From Nitriliruptoraceae bacterium (GTDB lineage Bacteria > Actinomycetota > Nitriliruptoria > Nitriliruptorales > Nitriliruptoraceae), in NCBI GenBank assembly GCA_007116505.1, contig SKII01000026.1:1-7731 (forward strand): a stretch of 7,731 nt of DNA, given 5' to 3'. Both the position numbers and the translations under genes were made by a program. This document shows, one piece after another, positions 1 through 5,827 of this stretch; position 1 is the first letter of the stretch; every line of letters starts with the position of its first letter. The notes under the pieces are model-generated. The model saw only the letters and a program-made list of their open reading frames with translations, was not told where the DNA came from and ran no database searches.

Positions 1-872
1 ATCGCCGCGATGGAACCGTCGAGCGTCGCGTCGAACGTCGCGTCGTCCATCCCTGCCGCGAGCCCGTCGACGAGCGCGCGCGAGAACGAGGCGATGACGC
101 CCGGGTTACGGGCGAGCCGTGCGTTGGCCTCGTCGCGGCTGTAGCCGCCGGAGAGCGCGACGACGCGCAGCACCCGCGGGTGGTCGACCAGCGCCGTGTA
201 GAAGCCGTCCTGCTCGGGCAGCGTCAGCTTGAACATGACCTGCTGGTCGGCGGGGACGGCGTCGAGTCCGGCGAGGAGCGCGTCGCGAAGGAGCGCCTCG
301 GCCTCCGCCTTGTCCGGCGCATGGATGTCGACCTCCGGCTCGAGGATCGGCACCAGGCCCGCCGCGAGGATGCGCAGGCCCACCGCGAACTGCTGGTCGA
401 CGACGCGCTGCACGCCGCCGACGCTCGCACGCTTGATCACGGACCGCATCTTCGTCCCGAACACACCGGCCTCCCGGGCGCGGGCGAGCAGCGCGTCGAG
501 GTCCGGCATGTCGTTCATGAGCTGGACGCCGTCGGCGTCCTCGTCGGCGAGGCCCTGGTCGACCTTGACGAACGGGACGACGCCGCGACGCTCCCACAGG
601 TAGGTCGCGGTCGGCAGCCCCTCGACCGTGCGGTCCATCGTGCCCTCGAACAGGATCGCGCCGAGGATGCGGTCCCCGTCGAACGCAGGGCTCGTCATGA
701 TCCGGGTCCGCATCTGATGCACGCGGTCGTACATCTCGGTCTCGCCGGAGTACTCGGACGGGTCGACCCCGTACTGGGCGAGGGCCTTCGGCGTCGAGCC
801 GCCGCTCTGGTCGAGGGCGGCGATGAACCCCTGCCCGGTCGCGACCTTCTGGAGCTTCTCGGCGGATGCCAT
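1..872 (-). CDS. fda: Class I fructose-bisphosphate aldolase, C-terminus cut off by the window edge
   Basis: Cleaves fructose 1,6-bisphosphate to dihydroxyacetone phosphate and glyceraldehyde 3-phosphate in glycolysis, or the reverse in gluconeogenesis, through a lysine Schiff base in the cytosol. The window encodes 290 residues plus part of the next codon; bacterial class I enzymes of this type are near 296, so only a few residues are missing. Visible landmarks are GFIAALDQSGGSTPKAL (15-31, with Asp21), LFEGTMDRTVEG (74-85), FVKVDQG (101-107), GTKMRSVI (139-146), ILEPEVDIH (176-184) and FKLTLPE (214-220), whose Lys215 is the expected Schiff-base residue. The start at 872 is chosen because GAGGA lies 6 bases upstream and the product begins as the family does. 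No metal-dependent class II motifs are seen. It diverges from the ADP-ribosylglycohydrolase, and nothing in the sequence links the two functionally. Confidence 0.95.
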   Translation of the reverse strand, partial: MASAEKLQKVATGQGFIAALDQSGGSTPKALAQYGVDPSEYSGETEMYDRVHQMRTRIMTSPAFDGDRILGAILFEGTMDRTVEGLPTATYLWERRGVVPFVKVDQGLADEDADGVQLMNDMPDLDALLARAREAGVFGTKMRSVIKRASVGGVQRVVDQQFAVGLRILAAGLVPILEPEVDIHAPDKAEAEALLRDALLAGLDAVPADQQVMFKLTLPEQDGFYTALVDHPRVLRVVALSGGYSRDEANARLARNPGVIASFSRALVDGLAAGMDDATFDATLDGSIAA

Positions 873-954
873 CGATGATCCTCACGCTCGTCGGGTGCCC
901 ACCGGCGGCTCGTGCACGCCCGACGGGCCCACCCGGGTCCCTGCCCGGTGCCCC

Positions 955-968
955 GGGCCTCGAGGCCC
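955..968. promoter_or_regulatory. 14-bp perfect palindrome GGGCCTCGAGGCCC in the divergent spacer
   Basis: The sequence reads identically on both strands and lies 82 bases upstream of the aldolase start. It sits just downstream (aldolase direction) of a TAnnnT candidate -10 at 970-975, so it would cover the predicted transcription start. This position suits a repressor operator or a short 5' hairpin. Chance palindromes are common in GC-rich DNA, so the functional reading is weak. Confidence 0.3.
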
Positions 969-969
969 A

Positions 970-975
970 ACCGTA
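970..975 (-). promoter_or_regulatory. Candidate -10 element TACGGT for the aldolase gene
   Basis: Matches the TAnnnT -10 consensus of actinobacterial housekeeping sigma factors and would give a leader of about 90 bases before the aldolase start. No convincing -35 hexamer is visible 16-18 bases upstream. A similar hexamer, TACCGT at 1015-1020 on the plus strand, could serve the divergent hydrolase gene, with equally poor -35 support. Confidence 0.25.
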
Positions 976-1037
976 GCGCAGCACCCCCTCCGGACCGGGG
1001 TCGGAGGTCCCCGTTACCGTGCGCCGACCGGCCAGGC

Positions 1038-1100
1038 GGGGCGAGGCACGGGGCTGGCGAGGCGAAGCACGGGGCTGGCGGGGCGAGGAACGGGGAGGGG
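1038..1100 (+). repeat. Three tandem 21-bp units forming the leader of the ADP-ribosylglycohydrolase gene
   Basis: Units occupy 1038-1058, 1059-1079 and 1080-1100. The first two differ at two positions (GGGGCGAGGC versus GAGGCGAAGC, then the same ACGGGGCTGGC). The third keeps the first half and ends in GGGGAGGGG, which is the Shine-Dalgarno site of the following gene. The period is 7 codons and all three plus-strand frames stay open across it, so it does not itself indicate a coding frame. The array probably arose by slippage or local duplication. Confidence 0.8.
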
Positions 1101-1103
1101 CGC

Positions 1104-2189
1104 ATGGTCTGGATCACGGAGGGGATCGGGCAGGGGCCGGTCGACCGGACGGAGGTGCCGACGCTGCGCCTGGGCGGCGGGCCTGCGGACCCCGGCGCGC
1201 CGGCCACCTCAGCGCTGCAGGACCGCGTCGTCGGGGTCGTGCTCGGCGCTGCCGTCGGGGACGCGCTCGGCGCCCCGTTCGAGTTCGCGCCGGGCGGCAC
1301 GTTCTCGGCACGGCTGCCCGACCGACGTCCCGATGGCGAGGGCGACATGATCGGCGGCGGAGCGTTCCAGTGGGAGCCGGGCGAGTTCACGGACGACACG
1401 CAGATGGCGCTCGCGCTCGCCGAGTCGCTGCTGGCCTGCGACGGGTACGAGCCGGACGACGTCTGGTGCCGCTGGCAGGTCTGGGCACGTACGTCGAGCG
1501 ACGTGGGGAACACGACGAGCGCCGCCCTGCGCCATACGACCTGGCGTGACGTCGTCCACCACGACCCGGCGAGGACGGCGGCGAACGGCACCCTGATGCG
1601 AGCGTTCCCCCTCGCCGTGGCGACGCTCGGAGCCGACGTCGACGCCGCGCGCGACGTGACGCTCCACCAGGCGCTGCTCACCCACGCGCATCCGGCGGCG
1701 GCGTGGGGTGCATGGCTCGGCGTCGCGATGATGCGCACCGCCCTCGTCGGCGGCGACCCGCTCCAGGGCCTCGATGTCGAGCTCGCCACGCTCGCGCAGC
1801 GCGATCCCGCGAACGCGGACCGCTACGTCACGATGCTCTCCCCCGCGTGGACCCCTGCGGACGGCGAGCGTGAGGGTGTCGGCAACGGCAGCATCTGGGG
1901 CTGCCTCGCGCAGGCCGTGTGGGCCCTGCGCCGCCGCGACCGGCTCGCCGACGTCCTCACCGACGTCATCGAGCTCGGGAAGGACACCGATACGGTCGCC
2001 TGCGTCGCTGGAGCGATCGCGGGGGCGCGCGACGGCGCGTCCGCGATCCCGCACGGCTGGACGGGGCCGCTCCACGGGGTGGTCGACACGCCCGGCGGGC
2101 TCGAACGCTACGACACGGTCGCACTCGAGGAGCTCGCGCTCCGGCTGTGGTCGGCGGCCGGCGGAGGCCCCGGCGCAGGCACGACCTAG
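1104..2189 (+). CDS. ADP-ribosylglycohydrolase family protein (DraG/ARH fold)
   Basis: Probable hydrolase that removes ADP-ribose from a modified target (protein side chain, nucleic acid or free ADP-ribosyl compound); the substrate cannot be read from sequence. The 361-residue product carries the family signatures: VVGVVLGAAVGDALGAPFE (42-60), TDDTQM (96-101, first metal-binding cluster), ANGTLMR (160-166) and GKDTDTVACVAGAIAGA (292-308, second metal-binding cluster). Both acidic clusters needed for the two-Mg centre are intact, so the enzyme should be active. ATG 1104 is chosen because GGGGAGGGG (1092-1100) lies just upstream; an in-frame ATG at 912 would only add translated repeats. About 36 residues precede the usual family start and look low-complexity. 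No ADP-ribosyltransferase partner lies nearby. The stop codon shares CTAG with the convergent reductase. Confidence 0.9.
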   Translation: MVWITEGIGQGPVDRTEVPTLRLGGGPADPGAPATSALQDRVVGVVLGAAVGDALGAPFEFAPGGTFSARLPDRRPDGEGDMIGGGAFQWEPGEFTDDTQMALALAESLLACDGYEPDDVWCRWQVWARTSSDVGNTTSAALRHTTWRDVVHHDPARTAANGTLMRAFPLAVATLGADVDAARDVTLHQALLTHAHPAAAWGAWLGVAMMRTALVGGDPLQGLDVELATLAQRDPANADRYVTMLSPAWTPADGEREGVGNGSIWGCLAQAVWALRRRDRLADVLTDVIELGKDTDTVACVAGAIAGARDGASAIPHGWTGPLHGVVDTPGGLERYDTVALEELALRLWSAAGGGPGAGTT

Positions 2190-3262
2190 GCGGTCGAGCT
2201 CGCGTCGGCCCCCGGGAAGAGCTCGCAGACGTGCTCCCACACGCTGCGCGCGTCCGGCCGGGACGGGTCCGTCCCCTGGTAGGGCGAGCGGCGCACCATG
2301 CCGCGCACCACCAGCGGGCCGACGACGCGCAGCAGGTGCCGGGACGCACCGGCGCTGCGGCGGACCGCGTCGAGGTAGTCGTCGAAGGTGTGCCGCTGGT
2401 AGTCGAGGAGACGCTGCGACTCCGTCGTGTCGACGGTGTCCTCGAAGTACCACGCGTCGTCGACGGCCGGGTCGGCCCGGCGGAACGAGCTGTCGGGCAG
2501 CGGAGGCAGGCCCCTCGCGGCGAGGATCGCGCGCATGTGTTCGCGAGCGACGAGCGCCCAGGACGCGTCCCCGGCGACCACGAGGTCACGTCCCACCACG
2601 TCCGCCTCGACGCTGTGCGTGAACGCGAGGGCCACATCGCGGACGTCGCCTCCGTGACGCCGCTGGTCAGGATCGATCACGGAACCGAAGCGGAGGAACG
2701 CCGGGTCGCGACCGAAGCCGGGGTCGAGCGACGCGACGGCGGGCAGACGGATCACGGTCCACGGGAGCCCCGAGGCCCGCGTGTCCTCCTCACCGATGAC
2801 CTTGTGGCGGCCGTAGTTGTCCCGCGGATCGACCGGCGTGGCCCCGTCGATGGGTGGGAGCCCGCGGTGCGGGTTGCGCGGCCCGTGCACCGAGTACGAC
2901 GACGTGAAGACGAACCGAGGACCACCGGCGGCCTGGGCGGCAGCGATGAGGTTGCGGGTGCCGTCGACGTTGACGCGCTCGGCGAGCGCCGGCCGGACGT
3001 AGGCCAGCGGCGCGATGACCGCGGCGACGTGGAGCACGGCGTCGGGAGCGGCGTCCACGACTGCGGCTCGGGTCGCGTCGGCGTCGGTCAGGTCGCACCA
3101 CGCGGTCCGGAACCGCAGCTCGCCGTCGAGCCGGGATGCCTTCGCCCGCGTCGCGTCCGTCGCCGCGTCGAGCGCCGTGACCTCGTGCCCCTGCGCGACG
3201 AGCTCGCGCAGCGTGTACTCACCGACGTTCCCGAACGCCCCGGTCAGCAGGACCTTCGCCAT
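2186..3262 (-). CDS. NAD(P)-dependent epimerase/dehydratase, extended SDR family
   Basis: Cytosolic oxidoreductase or epimerase with a Rossmann fold; substrate unknown, though nucleotide sugars are the commonest for the family. The 358-residue protein has TGAFGNVG (7-14, TGxxGxxG dinucleotide loop), a second-strand acidic residue in ALDAATD (30-36) that suggests NAD preference, CDLTD (56-60), HVAAVIAP (78-85), TSSYSVHG (120-127) and YGRHK (150-154) with the catalytic Tyr150 and Lys154. After the substrate domain there is a basic tail of about 55 residues (from about 303) that I do not recognise. The start at 3262 follows GGGGGAGGG (3269-3277) with a short spacer. It lies 52 bp downstream of the SRPBCC gene on the same strand, so it may be third in that transcript. 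A TAGCGT at 3312-3317 could be its own -10. Its stop codon overlaps the convergent hydrolase stop by 4 bp. Confidence 0.88.
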   Translation of the reverse strand: MAKVLLTGAFGNVGEYTLRELVAQGHEVTALDAATDATRAKASRLDGELRFRTAWCDLTDADATRAAVVDAAPDAVLHVAAVIAPLAYVRPALAERVNVDGTRNLIAAAQAAGGPRFVFTSSYSVHGPRNPHRGLPPIDGATPVDPRDNYGRHKVIGEEDTRASGLPWTVIRLPAVASLDPGFGRDPAFLRFGSVIDPDQRRHGGDVRDVALAFTHSVEADVVGRDLVVAGDASWALVAREHMRAILAARGLPPLPDSSFRRADPAVDDAWYFEDTVDTTESQRLLDYQRHTFDDYLDAVRRSAGASRHLLRVVGPLVVRGMVRRSPYQGTDPSRPDARSVWEHVCELFPGADASSTA

Positions 3263-3292
3263 GGTCGTCCCTCCCCCGCCGGCCGCTCCCCC

Positions 3293-3306
3293 GAGCCGCT
3301 CGGCTC
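3293..3306 (-). other. Short GC hairpin between the SRPBCC and reductase genes
   Basis: GAGCC and GGCTC form a 5-bp stem with a 4-base loop in the 52-bp gap. No T-run follows, so it is at most a processing or pausing site, and read-through from SRPBCC into the reductase gene remains likely. Confidence 0.25.
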
Positions 3307-3314
3307 CGACGACG

Positions 3315-3767
3315 CTAGCCGCGTGCGCCCTCGACGTGCCGGCGCAGCCCGTCGGCGACCGCGGCGAAGCCCCTCCGGACCGCACGTCCGGAGACGGCAC
3401 GGACCAGCGGCGTGAGCGGCCCCTCGAGGACCTCGCTCGTCGTGTAGCGGGTGCGGCCGTCACCGAGGTCCTCGACCTGCTGGGTCCGCCGGGTGCGCAG
3501 CAGCCTCGGGTGGCCGAGCGTGGAGCTCCACACGAGCAGTGCGGGAGGTTCGATCGTCTCGACGTGGTTCACGCTGCGCGTGCGGCGGCGCGGCCCGAGC
3601 ACGACGTCCAGCTCGACGCGGTCGCCGACCGCGAGACCCGAGCGCACGCGCGGGGTGAACGGGTTCCACGTCGGGTACGCCTCGAGGTCGACCAGGGCGG
3701 CCCACACCTGCTCGGCGGGAGCCCTGATGACGCTGGATGCGGAGATGGTCGTCCGCAGGAGGGTCAT
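3315..3767 (-). CDS. SRPBCC (START/Bet v1-like) domain protein
   Basis: A 150-residue single-domain protein of the SRPBCC helix-grip fold, which binds hydrophobic small molecules in a deep pocket; some members act as cyclases or lipid carriers. Visible marks are the opening strand SASSVIRAPAEQVWAALVDL (9-28), the typical YPTWNPFTP turn (31-39), alternating strands through VELDVVLGP and LLVWSSTL, and a long C-terminal helix (about 118-147, LTPLVRAVSGRAVRRGFAAV) that closes the pocket. No catalytic residues can be assigned, so ligand and reaction are unknown. The start overlaps the stop of the ATP-grasp gene as ATGA (3764-3767), indicating translational coupling. There is no signal peptide or membrane segment. 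Confidence 0.85.
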   Translation of the reverse strand: MTLLRTTISASSVIRAPAEQVWAALVDLEAYPTWNPFTPRVRSGLAVGDRVELDVVLGPRRRTRSVNHVETIEPPALLVWSSTLGHPRLLRTRRTQQVEDLGDGRTRYTTSEVLEGPLTPLVRAVSGRAVRRGFAAVADGLRRHVEGARG

Positions 3768-4729
3768 GACGACGCCGCCTCGGCTGCGAGGAGACGCCCG
3801 AGGTACCGGGCGACGGCGGTCGCCGCAGGGAGGGACGCCGCACGCTCGACGTCGGGGTTGTAGTTCGTGTTCGTGTTGATGTCGTAGGTGACGCGCCGCC
3901 CGTCGACCGTGTCGATGAACTCGAACCCGGCGACCCCGAGGCCGAAGCGCCGGGCGAACCCGACCCACGGCGCGGCATCGTCGGCGGTGAGGTCGCTGCG
4001 GAGCCGGAACGTCGGCGGGGTGATGCCGGGCGCGGCCATCTCGTCGACCGCACACGCGTCCGCCGGGCACAGCTCGAAGCCGCCCCCGGTGCCCACGGTG
4101 ATCGCGTAGACGAACTCGCCACCGACGACCTCGACGCGCGTGATCTCGGGCGTGGCCGCCACGAGGAGCTCCTGCAGGAGGAGGACACCGTCGACGGGCA
4201 CCTCGAGCGCACCATCGGCGCTCCCGCCGGGGCCGCCCTCGAGCGTCGCGCCGACCGCCGCGTCGAGCGCCTCATGGCTGTCGAACCGACGGACGCCGAG
4301 TCCCTTGCCGCCCTGGTTGACCTTCGTGATGAACGGGGCGGCGAGGCTGCGCGCCGCGTCGCGCACCCGGGCGAGGTCGCCGACCACCGCGACCGTCCGC
4401 GGCACGTCGATACCCGCCGAGCGCAGCGCCGCATGCTGCGCGGCCTTGCTGACCTCGAGGTCGAGCGCGCGCCGGCCGTTCACGACCGTCCGCCCGTGAC
4501 CCTCGAGCCAGGACAGCACCGTCCGCCCGTGCTCCTTCGCGTGCTCGTGCCCGCGCGCATGGGACGAGGCGGACATCCGCGACCAGAACACCCCCTGCGG
4601 CGGCTCCGCGTCGAGCGCGAGGGCCCCGCCGTCGAGGTGCCACGCCTCCCACGGAAGCCCCTCCGCGTCGAGCGCCGCGCCGAACGGGGGCAGCCAGGCG
4701 TCGTTCTCGTGGAGGATGTGGATGCGCAT
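3764..4729 (-). CDS. ATP-grasp domain ligase (RimK-like), substrate unknown
   Basis: Predicted cytosolic ATP-dependent carboxylate-amine or carboxylate-thiol ligase that forms an acyl-phosphate intermediate. The 321-residue protein has an N-terminal pre-ATP-grasp part (1-90). The ATP-binding part contains FITKVNQGGKGLGV (133-146: Lys136 and a glycine-rich loop) and QELL (186-189, adenine contact region). The metal-binding end has GFEFIDTVDG (268-277, Glu270) and TYDINTNTNYNP (281-292, Asp283/Asn285 region). These are the residues an active ATP-grasp enzyme needs. The family covers RimK-like glutamate ligases and peptide-bond formers, and I cannot choose among them. ATG 4729 has no Shine-Dalgarno site, but TACGCT lies 6 bases upstream, so it may be leaderless. 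It is coupled to the SRPBCC gene by ATGA, suggesting that the SRPBCC protein handles the substrate or product. Confidence 0.85.
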   Translation of the reverse strand: MRIHILHENDAWLPPFGAALDAEGLPWEAWHLDGGALALDAEPPQGVFWSRMSASSHARGHEHAKEHGRTVLSWLEGHGRTVVNGRRALDLEVSKAAQHAALRSAGIDVPRTVAVVGDLARVRDAARSLAAPFITKVNQGGKGLGVRRFDSHEALDAAVGATLEGGPGGSADGALEVPVDGVLLLQELLVAATPEITRVEVVGGEFVYAITVGTGGGFELCPADACAVDEMAAPGITPPTFRLRSDLTADDAAPWVGFARRFGLGVAGFEFIDTVDGRRVTYDINTNTNYNPDVERAASLPAATAVARYLGRLLAAEAASS

Positions 4730-4735
4730 GGGCGC

Positions 4736-4745
4736 AGCGTAGGGT
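4736..4745. promoter_or_regulatory. Overlapping back-to-back -10 candidates; the minus-strand one would give a leaderless ATP-grasp mRNA
   Basis: On the minus strand TACGCT (4741 to 4736) ends 6 bases before the A of ATG 4729, the spacing expected when transcription starts at the initiation codon. On the plus strand TAGGGT (4740-4745) could drive the oxidoreductase gene with a leader of about 90 bases. The two hexamers share the central TA. No good -35 is seen for either, and TAnnnT alone is weak evidence. Confidence 0.35.
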
Positions 4746-4790
4746 GTCACCCTCGGCGCATGCCGGGCGGTGGAGGTCCGGCGGGACGCG

Positions 4791-4826
4791 GACACCGCAC
4801 GTGACACCGCACGTGACACCGCACGA
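4791..4826 (+). repeat. Three tandem 12-bp repeats (GACACCGCACGT) upstream of the oxidoreductase gene
   Basis: Units are 4791-4802, 4803-4814 and 4815-4826; the first two are identical and the third differs only in its last base. Unit junctions create the palindrome CACGTG at 4798-4803 and 4810-4815, spaced 12 bp apart, a little more than one helical turn. The array abuts the Shine-Dalgarno site. It could be iterated regulator half-sites or a neutral slippage product. Confidence 0.85.
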
Positions 4827-4840
4827 TGGGGAGGGGATCC

Positions 4841-5254
4841 ATGCCGCTCGATGACGACCTGCGGGAGCTCGCGACGGGGCTGAACTTCGCCGCGCTCACG
4901 ACGCTGCTGCCCGACGGCTCGGCGCAGACGCACGTGATGTGGGTCGACGCGGACGACGAGCACGTGCTCATCAACACCGAGGTCCACCGCGCGAAGTTCC
5001 GCAACCTGCAGCGCGACCCACGCGCCACCGTCACCATCTGGGACCGCGAGGACCCCTACCGCTTCATCGAGGTGCGCGGCCGTGCCGTCGCGTTCGTCAC
5101 CGGCGACGAGGCCCTCGCACACATCGAGGCGTGCTCGCAGCGCTACTTCGGTCGCCCCTACCCCGGCCCGATCCAGTCCGAGCGCGTGCTCGTGCGGATC
5201 GTGCCCGAGCGCATCGTGCGCAACGGTGCGGCGCGGCGGGCCCGCGAGGGCTGA
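4841..5254 (+). CDS. PPOX-class flavin/F420-dependent oxidoreductase (split beta-barrel)
   Basis: Small cytosolic redox enzyme of the pyridoxamine 5'-phosphate oxidase-like superfamily; in actinobacteria most short members of this type (the FDOR-B group) use reduced cofactor F420 rather than FMN. The 137-residue protein shows the order of the family: NFAALTTLLPDGSAQTHVMW (15-34) covering the first barrel strands, VLINTEVHRAKFRNLQRDPR (42-61) with the basic cofactor-phosphate contact region, ATVTIWD (62-68), then FIEVRGRAVAFV (75-86) and the C-terminal VRIVPERIV (118-126). Substrate is unknown; related enzymes reduce quinones, biliverdin or unsaturated rings. ATG 4841 is preferred over ATG 4826 because GGGGAGGGG (4828-4836) sits correctly before it and overlaps the earlier ATG. 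F420 versus FMN use is inferred, not seen. Confidence 0.88.
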   Translation: MPLDDDLRELATGLNFAALTTLLPDGSAQTHVMWVDADDEHVLINTEVHRAKFRNLQRDPRATVTIWDREDPYRFIEVRGRAVAFVTGDEALAHIEACSQRYFGRPYPGPIQSERVLVRIVPERIVRNGAARRAREG

Positions 5255-5290
5255 CGGCCGGACGGACGGCCGGTCCCGGAGGCCGGCCCC
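5255..5290. terminator. GC-rich inverted repeats between convergent genes, possible bidirectional terminator
   Basis: CGGCCG at 5255-5260 and 5267-5272 form a 6-bp stem with a 6-base loop directly after the oxidoreductase stop. GGCCGG (5268-5273) and CCGGCC (5283-5288) offer an alternative stem. No T-run follows on either strand, as is common for high-GC actinobacterial ends. The position between two convergent stops (5254 and 5301) is the main support. Confidence 0.4.
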
Positions 5291-5300
5291 GTGTGCCGGG

Positions 5301-5810
5301 TCAGCGGCCGGTCGAGCCGAACCCGCCGGTGCCACGCTCGGTGCCGTCGAGCTCGTCGACCTCCTGCACCTCGACGGCCACGAAGGGGACCACGACGAGC
5401 TGCGCGATCCGCTCCCCGCGGGAGAAGGTGACGGGCTCGGTCCCGTGGTTGACGAGGATGACGCGGAGCTCACCGCGGTAGCCCGCGTCGACGGTCCCCG
5501 GACCGTTCAGGACCGTGACCCCGTGGCGGAGCGCCAGGCCGGACCGTGGGTTGACGAGGCCGACGTGGCCCTGCGGGACGGCCACAGCGATCCCGCAGCC
5601 GACGAGGCCCCGCTCCCCCGGCGCGAGCGTCACCGGGGTCGCGGCGACGAGGTCGAGTCCGGCGTCACCCGGATGGGCAGGCGCGGGCAGCGGGAGGTCC
5701 GGGTCCAGCCGGACGACCTCGAGCGCACGGCTCCCGCCCTGCGCGGGGGCGGAGGACATCGCGGACGGCGTCGGGGCGCCGGGGACGTCGGGGTTCGCAG
5801 GCTCGCTCAT
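5301..5810 (-). CDS. dut: Deoxyuridine 5'-triphosphate nucleotidohydrolase (dUTPase)
   Basis: Hydrolyses dUTP to dUMP and pyrophosphate, keeping uracil out of DNA and supplying dUMP for thymidylate synthesis; acts as a cytosolic homotrimer. All five dUTPase motifs are present in 169 residues: HPGDAGLDL (46-54, motif I), NPRSGLALRHG (87-97, II), NGPGTVDAGYRGELRVILVN (102-121, III, with catalytic Asp108 and Tyr111), RGERIAQL (131-138, IV) and RGTGGFGSTGR (159-169, V, flexible arm with stacking Phe165). Residues 1-28 are a Pro/Ala/Ser-rich extension absent from a typical actinobacterial enzyme, which starts near residue 30; ATG at 5759 (Met18) is an alternative start. Neither start has a Shine-Dalgarno site. 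TAGGCT lies 7 bases before ATG 5810. It follows the photolyase gene by 17 bp. Confidence 0.95.
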   Translation of the reverse strand: MSEPANPDVPGAPTPSAMSSAPAQGGSRALEVVRLDPDLPLPAPAHPGDAGLDLVAATPVTLAPGERGLVGCGIAVAVPQGHVGLVNPRSGLALRHGVTVLNGPGTVDAGYRGELRVILVNHGTEPVTFSRGERIAQLVVVPFVAVEVQEVDELDGTERGTGGFGSTGR

Positions 5811-5817
5811 CGCGGGG

Positions 5818-5823
5818 AGCCTA
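5818..5823 (-). promoter_or_regulatory. Candidate -10 TAGGCT positioned for leaderless transcription of dut
   Basis: The hexamer fits TAnnnT and is separated from ATG 5810 by seven bases (CCCCGCG), which places the transcription start on the initiation codon. It lies in the 17-bp gap after the photolyase stop. Lack of any Shine-Dalgarno motif before dut favours this, but coupling to the photolyase transcript is equally possible. Confidence 0.35.
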
Positions 5824-5827
5824 CGCG

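Noticed and set aside
912..1103. Upstream ATG that would extend the hydrolase by 64 residues
   Set aside because: The extension is translated tandem repeat and spacer, and a clear ribosome site precedes ATG 1104.
1209..2453. Minus-strand open frame of 414 codons opposite the ADP-ribosylglycohydrolase
   Set aside because: Overlaps two well-supported genes and reads as low-complexity Arg/Ala/Gly sequence.
1919..3415. Plus-strand open frame of 498 codons opposite the reductase gene
   Set aside because: It spans the 3' end of one gene and the antisense of another, and its translation is Arg/Gly/Val-rich without any family motif. Long antisense frames are expected at this GC content.
4791..4826. 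Possible CRISPR-like array
   Set aside because: Units are directly adjacent 12-mers with no spacers and only three copies; no cas genes are present.
4826..4828. ATG just upstream of the oxidoreductase start
   Set aside because: It overlaps the beginning of the GGGGAGGGG ribosome site that serves ATG 4841 and has no ribosome site of its own.
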